This document shows positions 1 to 7,492 of a stretch of DNA of 27,323 nt, piece after piece. Each line of letters opens with the position of its first letter. Within the stretch, counting starts at the first letter, position 1. The notes beneath the pieces were generated by a model, which searched no databases, was not told the DNA's origin, and saw only the letters and a list, made by a program, of their open reading frames with translations. The stretch is taken from positions 1 to 27,323 of the forward strand of contig JALVEM010000263.1 of NCBI GenBank assembly GCA_027030825.1, read 5' to 3'. Made by a program: the position numbers and the translations under genes. Source of the stretch: Thiohalobacter sp. (GTDB taxonomy: Bacteria; Pseudomonadota; Gammaproteobacteria; Thiohalobacterales; Thiohalobacteraceae).

Positions 1-1
1 T

Positions 2-1255
2 CGCCAAGGCAGCTACAGTGAATTCACATACTGGGATCTTCCTGCACTACTGAACGAGAGTCCCACACGAGCGGACGTCGATGCACTGAGCAGTGAACTC
101 GTCGATTCGGTTTCAGGCATTGCAGAACGATACGATGATCCCCTGTTCGATCTCACGGGAGGCTTCGACTCGAGAGCCATTGTGGGCGCCGCCATGCGCA
201 GCGGCATGAAATGCATCCATACCGATGTCACAGGCCCTCCGACCAGCAGGGATGTCTCGATCGCCAATCTCGTCGCGAAAACCTTCGGCTTCGATCATCG
301 AACACTGCCTGGCGGCTTCGATGACTTCGATGCCTGGTTCACCACTGCATCCGATGCCCTGACATTCACAGACGGTGAATACGACATCATGGAATATGCA
401 AACGTCATGCGGGTGCATCGCCAGATGGCACCGCTCTTCTCGTGCAGCGTGAACGGCTCTGCAGGGGAAGCATATCGTGGGTACTGGTGGGAACTGCTCC
501 TCCCCTTGCCGACCCGCCGGGGCGGATTCGACGCCAGAAGGCTGGCCAGCGCCCGCTTCATTACCACGGATATCGCATGCGACCTCGTACCCGACCGCGA
601 TCATGCAGCGATGGTCGATCACTTCGCGAACGTCATCGAGCGCACCATCGCCCCCCTGGGTGAAGCGAGACAGACCGCCTGCATGGACTACATCTACCTG
701 GTCATGCGAATGCAGCGATGGCAGGGCAGAATAGCCAGCTCGACCATGAGAATCTGGAACTGTTTCTCCCCCCTGGCATTCAGGCCGTTGCTGGAGCTCG
801 GCATCACGGTCCGTTTCATGGACAAGGTGAACAATCGTCTCATGCGTCGGTTGATCCTCAACCTGGACCGGGATCTGGCCCGCCTGCCGCTTTCCGGCGG
901 CTATCCGGCCACCCCGCTCGATTTCAGGACGTTGCCGCTCTACCTGCCCATGATCACCGAGTTCTCCAAACGGCTCGGCAGGCGCATGGCAAGAAAACTC
1001 TCTGCCTCCCCCTACGAGCCGCCTGCACACCTGAGCACCGACGTCAAGGATGTATTCGTGAATGAAAGAAGCAAAAGCCTTCTGACGCCGGAATCCATGG
1101 CCAGCAGCCGCCTGCTCGACGAACACGGGCTCGTCAGGTTCCTTGAGCATGCACGCAACGAACCGGCACGCTACAGAAGGCATATTGGACGGCTCATCAC
1201 CCTGGAACTGTTGGTCAGAAAGATCGATACCATCCGCCCAGTCCTCTCCGCCTGA
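2..1255 (+). CDS. Asparagine synthase-like protein (5' end outside window)
   Basis: The reading frame is open from the left edge to the TGA at 1253-1255, so only the C-terminal ~417 residues are present. Near its start it reads LTGGFDSRA (about 153-179), the PP-loop of ATP pyrophosphatases of the asparagine synthase / beta-lactam synthetase type (usual form SGGxDS), which adenylates a carboxylate before amidation. A second conserved-looking segment is NGSAGEAYRGYWW (about 451-489). Asparagine-synthase homologues are common in exosortase A exopolysaccharide loci, where they are presumed to amidate a sugar acid or another precursor. That role is inferred here. The N-terminal glutaminase domain, if any, is not visible. 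The gene is convergent with the large minus-strand operon, with three bases between stop codons. The LTGGFDSR variant argues for a diverged substrate rather than housekeeping AsnB. Confidence 0.8.
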   Translation, partial: RQGSYSEFTYWDLPALLNESPTRADVDALSSELVDSVSGIAERYDDPLFDLTGGFDSRAIVGAAMRSGMKCIHTDVTGPPTSRDVSIANLVAKTFGFDHRTLPGGFDDFDAWFTTASDALTFTDGEYDIMEYANVMRVHRQMAPLFSCSVNGSAGEAYRGYWWELLLPLPTRRGGFDARRLASARFITTDIACDLVPDRDHAAMVDHFANVIERTIAPLGEARQTACMDYIYLVMRMQRWQGRIASSTMRIWNCFSPLAFRPLLELGITVRFMDKVNNRLMRRLILNLDRDLARLPLSGGYPATPLDFRTLPLYLPMITEFSKRLGRRMARKLSASPYEPPAHLSTDVKDVFVNERSKSLLTPESMASSRLLDEHGLVRFLEHARNEPARYRRHIGRLITLELLVRKIDTIRPVLSA

Positions 1256-1258
1256 CCA

Positions 1259-1435
1259 TCAGCCGGCTCGCTTGCCCAGTCTGCCGATCAGAAGAACGCC
1301 CACGATGACGAACAACGTCGCCGGCAGGATGAGATAGGCAATCGGCGCGTGCACGACCCGCCATGAGTAATCGAACACGAACAGACACAGGGTAAGAAAC
1401 AATACCAGCAGAACAATTCGCCAGGATCTCGTCAT
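1259..1435 (-). CDS. Small two-helix membrane protein (58 aa), last gene of the operon
   Basis: This 58-residue frame starts at an ATG (complement of 1433-1435) that overlaps the TGA of the decarboxylase-like gene as ATGA, the classic sign of translational coupling, and ends with TGA at 1259-1261. The protein begins MTRSWRIVLLVLF and has two hydrophobic stretches, about residues 6-21 and 31-52, separated by the short segment FDYSWRVVHA. It ends in a basic tail, GRLGKRAG. This fits a small inner-membrane hairpin protein with cytosolic ends (positive-inside rule). I recognise no family. Its position right after a membrane-associated decarboxylase homologue suggests an accessory or stabilising subunit, but that is inference. 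Its stop lies 3 bp from the stop of the convergent asparagine-synthase-like gene. Gene finders with a length cutoff would miss it. Confidence 0.72.
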   Translation of the reverse strand: MTRSWRIVLLVLFLTLCLFVFDYSWRVVHAPIAYLILPATLFVIVGVLLIGRLGKRAG

Positions 1436-2166
1436 TGCACGTTCACCGCCTGTCCACCCTGCTCTTCCCGATCAGGCGCTTCCGCCATGATGGTCTCTCC
1501 CGCAATGACACGTTCACCGACTCGCGCAGTCATCGGGATTCGCTCGTTCACTTCCAGAACCACCGTACTCCCCAAAAGAATTCTCCCCAGCCTTTGTCCC
1601 TTGACGACATGATCACCCACCTTGCTCCATACCTCGATCCTTCTCGCAAGATAACTCGTGATCAGGCGCACGCACACATCGTCCCAGACGTCCGTTTCAT
1701 AACAGATGCGCTTCTGGACCGGCGCATGCTTTTCTCTCAGAAATACGAGATTCCTTCCCTCGCCATCCATCAGCTTGTCACCAAGTGAGCTGATCTCGGT
1801 CACCACACCACTGACAGGATGGCGTTGAACATGGACATCCCAGAAGGTCAGTGCAATGACGACGTAACGAACGCCGTCCTTGACCGTGATATCGATCACC
1901 CTTCCGTCGGCGGGCGAAACCATGTTTTCGCCTTCGGGAATGCTGCGCTCCGGATCCCGATAGAAAAACGACAGAAACTCGGGATCGATGTTCCCCGACA
2001 TCACCCATTCACGCACCTGCTCGGTGGGCCAACGATGAAATGGATCGAGGAACGGCTTGATCAGCGCCGAGGGATAGGGAAAGTTTCTCGCCCAATCGAT
2101 CATGGCGAACATACAGGCAGCAACGATCACAGCCTGCAGAAGGCGCTCTATCGATTTTCTATTCAT
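1432..2166 (-). CDS. Phosphatidylserine decarboxylase-like pyruvoyl enzyme
   Basis: The 244-residue protein has Psd family signatures in order: one N-terminal hydrophobic segment (about 10-25), FFYRDPERSIP (67-77), SPADGR (84-89), FWDVHVQRHPVSG (108-120) and LLGSTVVLEV (197-206). In this family the Gly-Ser bond self-cleaves to give a small alpha chain with an N-terminal pyruvoyl group. Here that would be G199/S200, with D87 and H116 as likely relay residues. Known members decarboxylate phosphatidylserine to phosphatidylethanolamine at the inner membrane. The short length resembles the compact Psd type rather than the ~320-residue E. coli form. Its place at the end of an exopolysaccharide operon suggests it supplies phosphatidylethanolamine or decarboxylates a serine-phosphate decoration for the polymer; this is inferred. 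Its stop overlaps the start of the small membrane protein gene. Confidence 0.85.
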   Translation of the reverse strand: MNRKSIERLLQAVIVAACMFAMIDWARNFPYPSALIKPFLDPFHRWPTEQVREWVMSGNIDPEFLSFFYRDPERSIPEGENMVSPADGRVIDITVKDGVRYVVIALTFWDVHVQRHPVSGVVTEISSLGDKLMDGEGRNLVFLREKHAPVQKRICYETDVWDDVCVRLITSYLARRIEVWSKVGDHVVKGQRLGRILLGSTVVLEVNERIPMTARVGERVIAGETIMAEAPDREEQGGQAVNVQ

Positions 2167-2205
2167 CCCTGTATATGCCTCTTGATGTGCATGAGTTGCA
2201 CAATA

Positions 2206-3543
2206 TCATCGATAGTAGCCACCACCACCGGACCCCTTCCCGTAGGGCGATTCGTGCGCCTGCACCATACCGGAACCGGCAGCTGCCCTCGCCTCACTGT
2301 CCTCGGTCACTTCCTGGTGCTGAATCATCCATTCAAGAATGACCACGATCGCAATGAGATGATAGAGAAGATCGAAATAGGCCAGGCCGATGAATGCGCC
2401 GCCCACAAGGTATCCTACCATGGATGCCTGGACCATTGCCGCAAGATCCCTCGCCCAGTACATGTGTTCGTGTTCCCTGGTGGCCCTCACCACCCTGGAT
2501 GCCGTCCTGAACGACAGGAAGATCAATGCGAGGAACAGCGCCAGACCGACGAAACCATGCTCGCCGAGCACCTCGAAATAGATGCTGTGCGAGTCGTGAT
2601 AATTCTCGGGCTCGGGTGCATATATCTGGAACACCTCCGGCTGGAACACTTCGAACCCGCCCCCGACGATCGGACGATCCAGAGCGAGATTGAAGGCAAA
2701 ACGCCAGGCGTTGATCCTTCCCATCGCCGAGCCATCCTGCTCGTAGGTCTTGATGGTCCCCATGCGCTGCATCCATGCATCTGGCATGAAATTGATGATG
2801 AGCGGTATTGCGATCGAGAATGCCAACAGAAGCGGCAATCGATTCCTGGACTTCAGGATGGTGAACAGAAGCATGGCCGAACCGGCGAGGAAGGCGCCAC
2901 GTGAATAGGTGCTCACGATTGCGATCAGGCAAAGTATCATGATGGCGCCCATGCCCCAGCGGAGCAGTCGCCGGTTCAATGACAGCTGAAGATAGCGTAG
3001 CAGGGGAAATATCACACAAAGCGCAAATGCGATCTCGTTGTTTCCGGAGATGAAGCTGCCAGATGGCCCAAGAACCCTGTGGGCGCCTCCTGTACGCAGG
3101 GCGAACAGCCCTCCCTTGATGCCATAGAACGCGATCGACATCGCAATCACCCAGACCAGGAGCTCCAGGCGCCGCCTGTCCTTCATCAGCATCAGTGTCA
3201 CGAAAATCATGACCTGGATCTTCAGCACCTTCTCCATCTGCCTGAGCGCCGCATCAGGGTAGATGGCGAAAAGTGTCGTGAAACAGGTCCACAGAATGAA
3301 CAGAACCAGCACGACAGTGACCGGCGTCCATGGAATGTCCTTCCGTTCCTTCGAGAAGAACATGGAGACGAGCGTGATGCCGGCGACGAGCTGTACGAAG
3401 GGGAAACTGTAGGCGAATCCGTATGCCAGCCGGTGCGGATTCATGTAGCCGATCCACGACCAGACGAGCAGCCCCACATGAGGCCGCATGATCATGTAGG
3501 GAATCAGGCCGAATATGACCAGCGATACCGCTATGTCACGCAT
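2206..3543 (-). CDS. Exosortase A-associated O-antigen ligase/polymerase family protein
   Basis: A 445-residue polytopic inner-membrane protein with about ten to twelve hydrophobic segments. It resembles the O-antigen ligase (WaaL/Wzy_C) superfamily, specifically the probable O-glycosylation ligase of exosortase A loci. Features seen: TYSRGAF (about 212-218) within the membrane core and a large periplasmic loop containing PIVGGGFEVF (291-300) and YHDSHSIYFEVLGEHG (315-330), where the loop His/Arg of ligases normally lies. The C-terminus is a soluble tail ending in a Gly/Tyr-rich stretch (GSGGGGYYR). Family members transfer or polymerise lipid-linked glycans in the periplasm. Whether the acceptor here is a PEP-CTERM protein, a polysaccharide or lipid A cannot be read from the sequence. 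Only 6 bp separate it from the upstream toroid gene. Confidence 0.88.
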   Translation of the reverse strand: MRDIAVSLVIFGLIPYMIMRPHVGLLVWSWIGYMNPHRLAYGFAYSFPFVQLVAGITLVSMFFSKERKDIPWTPVTVVLVLFILWTCFTTLFAIYPDAALRQMEKVLKIQVMIFVTLMLMKDRRRLELLVWVIAMSIAFYGIKGGLFALRTGGAHRVLGPSGSFISGNNEIAFALCVIFPLLRYLQLSLNRRLLRWGMGAIMILCLIAIVSTYSRGAFLAGSAMLLFTILKSRNRLPLLLAFSIAIPLIINFMPDAWMQRMGTIKTYEQDGSAMGRINAWRFAFNLALDRPIVGGGFEVFQPEVFQIYAPEPENYHDSHSIYFEVLGEHGFVGLALFLALIFLSFRTASRVVRATREHEHMYWARDLAAMVQASMVGYLVGGAFIGLAYFDLLYHLIAIVVILEWMIQHQEVTEDSEARAAAGSGMVQAHESPYGKGSGGGGYYR

Positions 3544-3549
3544 GACGTT

Positions 3550-4704
3550 TCAACCCGTCCTGGAATCTGCCGTTCGATCGACCGGAAAGCCGTTTTCCAG
3601 CATGAGCGAATCCATGAAGAACTTGGCCGCCCAGTTCGGCACCCGCCAGCGCATGTACTCGCCATAGACGGGGTAAGACCCCTGGATGCCGCCACGCAAT
3701 CCATCGTCGGCGTCATCGAGGGATTGCACGCTCATGTTGTAGGCATTTGCCTCCCTGGCCGCTTTCGCCAGCCTTGCATTGCCGGCCACCTCGTCGATTC
3801 TCTGCCAGTTGAGCGCCATCTGCGAATTTCCAGTCAGGCAGCTCCACCTGGCTGCCGGCTGCCACTCCGAATCCAGGCGGCCCGGCAGGGCGCCATCCCG
3901 GCGCTGCGCAGCCGCCACATTCTCCGCAGCAAGAACAGCGAGATCGATGAAATCGTCCCTGTCGGCGGCGACGCCGACTTCGAGAATGCCCCTGACCGCA
4001 TAGGCGATGGTGTGCGTCAGCGGCCTTGAATTGTCCGTCAGGCAGTTGTCCGGCATCCAGCCGTTCCCGTGAGCACGGCGCGCGACCCAGTCGACATTCT
4101 TCACGGCAGCATCCAGCCATTCCTGTCTTCCGAGCACCTCCCATGCCCTGACCAGCCCGAAAGCGACACGCGTGTTGTAGGTATTCACTTCGTGGCTTGC
4201 GAAGGGCGAGGCATGCCTTCGCCAGGCCCCGTCGTCATCCTGTACTTTCACCAGCCAGTCGGATGCCTTCGTCAGGGAATCCGCAAATACCGGATCCCGG
4301 GTTTCCTCATAGGCCCTGGCCCAGCCGAAAAGCACCTGTCCCGTATTGAATATGGTCGGCGCCTTGATATCGGCATCCATCGTGCCTGCAAGCACGCCAC
4401 CCTCATCGAGCTGAATTTCGGATTCCCACCGGGCCATGCGTTCGGCACGTTCGGCGAACTCCCGGTTTCCAGAATAGGCGGCGTAGTCGTACAGGGTCGT
4501 GATGATGTACCCCGTGGTCTCTGGATAGGAAGCCGACCACTCGCCGGCCTTGATGTCATAGCTCGCGGACACGCCATCGTCTGCCGTGGCATCCTGCGCC
4601 CGAGCCAGCCATTCCGCAGCAGCCGCCAGATGCGTATCGGGATCACGCGGCTTTCGACGTCCGATATCCAGTCCTTCAGCCAATGCCTTGATGATTCTTC
4701 TCAT
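3550..4704 (-). CDS. (alpha/alpha) toroid protein of unknown function
   Basis: The 384-residue protein has no signal peptide and consists of repeated helical hairpins with aromatic and acidic loops, e.g. YPETTGYI (about 61-68), FNTGQVLFGW (about 119-128), NTYNTRVAFGL and LTGNSQMALNW. This is typical of the six- or seven-hairpin (alpha/alpha) barrel used by glycoside hydrolases, lyases, epimerases and terpene-cyclase-like proteins. The fold is inferred from pattern; I cannot assign a catalytic reaction. Its ATG overlaps the stop of the ATP-grasp gene as ATGA, so the two are probably translated together and may act on the same cytoplasmic precursor. It could be a cytoplasmic sugar-modifying enzyme or a carrier-handling protein. 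Homologues next to ATP-grasp genes are, as far as I recall, found in other exopolysaccharide loci. Confidence 0.75.
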   Translation of the reverse strand: MRRIIKALAEGLDIGRRKPRDPDTHLAAAAEWLARAQDATADDGVSASYDIKAGEWSASYPETTGYIITTLYDYAAYSGNREFAERAERMARWESEIQLDEGGVLAGTMDADIKAPTIFNTGQVLFGWARAYEETRDPVFADSLTKASDWLVKVQDDDGAWRRHASPFASHEVNTYNTRVAFGLVRAWEVLGRQEWLDAAVKNVDWVARRAHGNGWMPDNCLTDNSRPLTHTIAYAVRGILEVGVAADRDDFIDLAVLAAENVAAAQRRDGALPGRLDSEWQPAARWSCLTGNSQMALNWQRIDEVAGNARLAKAAREANAYNMSVQSLDDADDGLRGGIQGSYPVYGEYMRWRVPNWAAKFFMDSLMLENGFPVDRTADSRTG

Positions 4705-5906
4705 GCCTGTCCCGCCACGTTTCCGATTCTGATTCTCCCCAGCCTTTTGGTCAGTCGCCTGTACCCTTCATACAGCCCAGGAAGCGGGTCGCTCCATCGC
4801 CATACGGAATCCACTCCGCTTCCGGGTGATACATGACACTGCCTGCCCTGCCTTTCTGCTGACCACCTGGGCATGTGCCTGTCGCGCCAGATTCTGACTC
4901 TTCGCGTCCTCTTCTGTTCGGGTATCTCGCCCTTGACCAGATCGGCGTACATCGCCCACGGAAGATTCACACCGTTGAGTGCTGCCACTTCTTCCTGATA
5001 ATCGGTTCTGCCGATGGTGGGCTCGATCATGTAGAATCTGCCATTGACTGCATGCCGCTTGAATTCCATGCTGCCCATGCCGACAAGGCCGATTGCAGCC
5101 ACGAATCTCTCCGTTTCGCTTCGAACGGCCTCGATCACATCGCCATCGAGCTCGGGCATGCAACTTGCCGTTCCACCGGTTCCGGGCGGCCATGAATACA
5201 GCTTCCTGCCGACGAACGCGGCGTCCATGTGCCCCGGCCGGCTGCAGTAGAACAGGCAGAAACGAATCTCCTCGTCCCCTCCAGGCACCCATTCCTGCAC
5301 AACCACTTCGTCGACATGAGGGAACACCTCTTCGAAGACCCTGGCGAGCTCTTCCCGATCGTGCACGAAATAGGCCTTTCTGCAATGCCTGGCATAGGCA
5401 TCGTTCTTCACCGACGGCTTGACGATGCAGGGGAATTCCACCGCAGACACGTCCTCGTATGTACTCCTGTCGACTGTCCAGGTTCCCGGCACCAGAAACC
5501 CGTGCTTCTTCGCCAGCGCGTCGAATCCGGATTTCGACGTGAGCCTCTCCAGCAACTGTCCGTCCGGCAGTTTGTATCGGCAGCAGGAGGCAAGATCCTT
5601 ATGGTGGCGCACCAGCGTTTCAACCGTGCGTTCCTCCGTCGGAAACAGTACCGGCCTTTCCCTCGCCCTGTCGGACAACTGCTGGATCTGCTTCACGAGA
5701 CTCCGACCTGAAAGCGATTCCACCCGACGGAAACGGGCATGCCGGGTCAGACGATAGGGCGAATCCGACCGGTCGTGCAGCGCCAGCACCGGCACGCGCC
5801 TGCGGGACAGGCTCCTGGCCACACCCAGACCATTGATGTCGAGACCAATGACGATGGCTACGGGCTGCCTGCTCTTTTCGAGTAACGATTCGGTAACCAT
5901 CTGCAC
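4701..5906 (-). CDS. ATP-grasp domain ligase
   Basis: The 401-residue cytosolic protein has an N-terminal Rossmann-like preATP-grasp part (VIGLDINGLGVARSL, about 19-33) and then ATP-grasp elements: FPCIVKPS, the second nucleotide-binding strand VVVQEWVPGGDEE, and the metal-binding end GSMEFKR...MIEPTIGRTDYQ, with the Glu/Arg/Asp expected near the third subdomain. ATP-grasp enzymes form an acyl-phosphate and join it to an amine or thiol. The carboxylate and amine here are unknown. In a polysaccharide operon the likely product is an amino-acyl or amide decoration. The listed start is GTG at 5906; an in-frame ATG lies two codons later (5900) and is equally plausible. The stop overlaps the start of the toroid gene by 4 bp. 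Confidence 0.82.
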   Translation of the reverse strand: MQMVTESLLEKSRQPVAIVIGLDINGLGVARSLSRRRVPVLALHDRSDSPYRLTRHARFRRVESLSGRSLVKQIQQLSDRARERPVLFPTEERTVETLVRHHKDLASCCRYKLPDGQLLERLTSKSGFDALAKKHGFLVPGTWTVDRSTYEDVSAVEFPCIVKPSVKNDAYARHCRKAYFVHDREELARVFEEVFPHVDEVVVQEWVPGGDEEIRFCLFYCSRPGHMDAAFVGRKLYSWPPGTGGTASCMPELDGDVIEAVRSETERFVAAIGLVGMGSMEFKRHAVNGRFYMIEPTIGRTDYQEEVAALNGVNLPWAMYADLVKGEIPEQKRTRRVRIWRDRHMPRWSAERQGRQCHVSPGSGVDSVWRWSDPLPGLYEGYRRLTKRLGRIRIGNVAGQA

Positions 5907-5982
5907 GAGGATGCGAATGATCCATACGCCCCATCATCCACCATCGGATGAGGCTCTAGTTATCAGCTCGACCAGTCCATGT

Positions 5983-7476
5983 TCAGAATGCAACTACGGC
6001 GCTCACGAACACCATGTTCATGCTGTAATCGGTGGTGGCGGCACCGCTTCTCTTCTCGTAGATGTAACCCAGAGAAGAATCGACGTTCTTCATGAATCGA
6101 TGCCGGGCCATGAGGGAGGCCCGTCTGAACCGACTGTCCAGACCAGTGCTCGCACTCCTGCTGGCGACATCCAATCTCAGCTCGGCATTCGTATAGGGAC
6201 GAATCCTTCTCGTCGCCTTCAATACATAACCAGTGAACTCGTCCTTCGATGCATCCTTCTGGAACTCGCGACGGGCGTCGTAGAGGCGCAGTGAGAGGCT
6301 GGTCCTGGCCCCTTCGTAGAAAAGCGTGCCTTCCAGCCGCTTGCCGAGATAGGTCGTCACCGAGAATGACGGCAGGACATAGTCCGAGAGAGAGAGGACA
6401 TCACCTGTTTCCTCGCCCCCGAGCGCCTGCAGGCTGCCTTGAACCCTCTCGGTATCCAGGCGGGTGAGCAATTGCGTTACCGTGGTCAATTCCTCCGCGT
6501 ATTTTGCGCTGAAACCGAAATGTGCTCCACGATGAAAAATCTCGAAGCGTCTGCTGTTGCCAAAGTACCTTCTTCCAAAGGCCACATCCACCATGGTAAA
6601 GGCCCCGGGTCGCCAGACCGCGCCCAGGAACCACAGACTTCCTTCCGGTGCCTTCACGCCGGGCGCCACCTCGAACCGGTTCTTCTCCCGCCCACCCTGG
6701 GCGTAGAACTGATATTTGATGGTTGGCGCATAGCGGAGATCCAGCAATGCCCGCTCGAATGTCGAGTCGGACAGGATCTCGCGCTTGACCTCGTTTCTTC
6801 GATAGGTGACTTTCCATGTCAAATCCTGCCCAGCCGATGGATTGTTGCCGACATCGAGAAACCACTGTTCCTGTGTGCGGTCCTGAAGCCCTCCCTTCTT
6901 GAACGCAACCTTTCTGAAATTTGCACCGGCGCGTACCGCGAGATCTCTTCCGAACTCGTGACGCATATAGGGCGACAGGGCCAGTGACCAGACATCCGAG
7001 CGGTTGTCGGTCACCGGAATGTTGTCATATCCGACCCTGCCGTCGGGTGTGATGGAATGCTGCGTATAGAACGCATCCCCGTCCAGATACAGCCATTGCT
7101 CGACGAGCTCCGACTGCGCCGCGGCCTCCAGCTTGTGGTAAAGCTCGTTGCGCGAGCTGTCCCTGGCATAGAAGAGCCCTTCCATCCTGTAATCGGCAAC
7201 AGCCGAGAATCTCCTGGTGCGATCGGTCAGGCTGACTCCAGGTATGATCGCCGTCACGAATTCGGATTCCGGATTCACCTCGGTCAGCGTGATGTTGTCG
7301 GTCCAGGTTCCGGAGAGGGCGACGGTGGGCAGGATCGTCATTCCGGCACGCTGGCTTGCACCGGTATCGTCGGCGGTTTCGGCCGCAAGATTGCCGGACA
7401 TGAGCAGGAATATCAGGGACCAGCGCAGATCGAGTCCATTTCGGGCAGACATGCGGTTCTTCCGGATCAGCAGCAT
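5983..7476 (-). CDS. PEP-CTERM system-associated outer-membrane beta-barrel protein
   Basis: The 497-residue protein begins with a signal peptide (hydrophobic stretch about 19-31, cleavage near LAAETA). It then consists of alternating amphipathic beta strands with periodic aromatic and Gly residues and ends VSAVVAF, a C-terminal phenylalanine as recognised by the BAM machinery. Its overall look matches the uncharacterised family annotated as TIGR03016, PEP-CTERM system-associated protein. The likely role is an outer-membrane barrel helping secrete or anchor polymer in exosortase A loci. The exact function is unknown. The start ATG at 7476 has a strong purine-rich ribosome-binding site (GAGGGAGGGAAA) directly upstream, and the gene follows the flippase gene after 16 bp, so it belongs to the same transcript. 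Confidence 0.85.
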   Translation of the reverse strand: MLLIRKNRMSARNGLDLRWSLIFLLMSGNLAAETADDTGASQRAGMTILPTVALSGTWTDNITLTEVNPESEFVTAIIPGVSLTDRTRRFSAVADYRMEGLFYARDSSRNELYHKLEAAAQSELVEQWLYLDGDAFYTQHSITPDGRVGYDNIPVTDNRSDVWSLALSPYMRHEFGRDLAVRAGANFRKVAFKKGGLQDRTQEQWFLDVGNNPSAGQDLTWKVTYRRNEVKREILSDSTFERALLDLRYAPTIKYQFYAQGGREKNRFEVAPGVKAPEGSLWFLGAVWRPGAFTMVDVAFGRRYFGNSRRFEIFHRGAHFGFSAKYAEELTTVTQLLTRLDTERVQGSLQALGGEETGDVLSLSDYVLPSFSVTTYLGKRLEGTLFYEGARTSLSLRLYDARREFQKDASKDEFTGYVLKATRRIRPYTNAELRLDVASRSASTGLDSRFRRASLMARHRFMKNVDSSLGYIYEKRSGAATTDYSMNMVFVSAVVAF

Positions 7477-7492
7477 CAGTTTCCCTCCCTCG

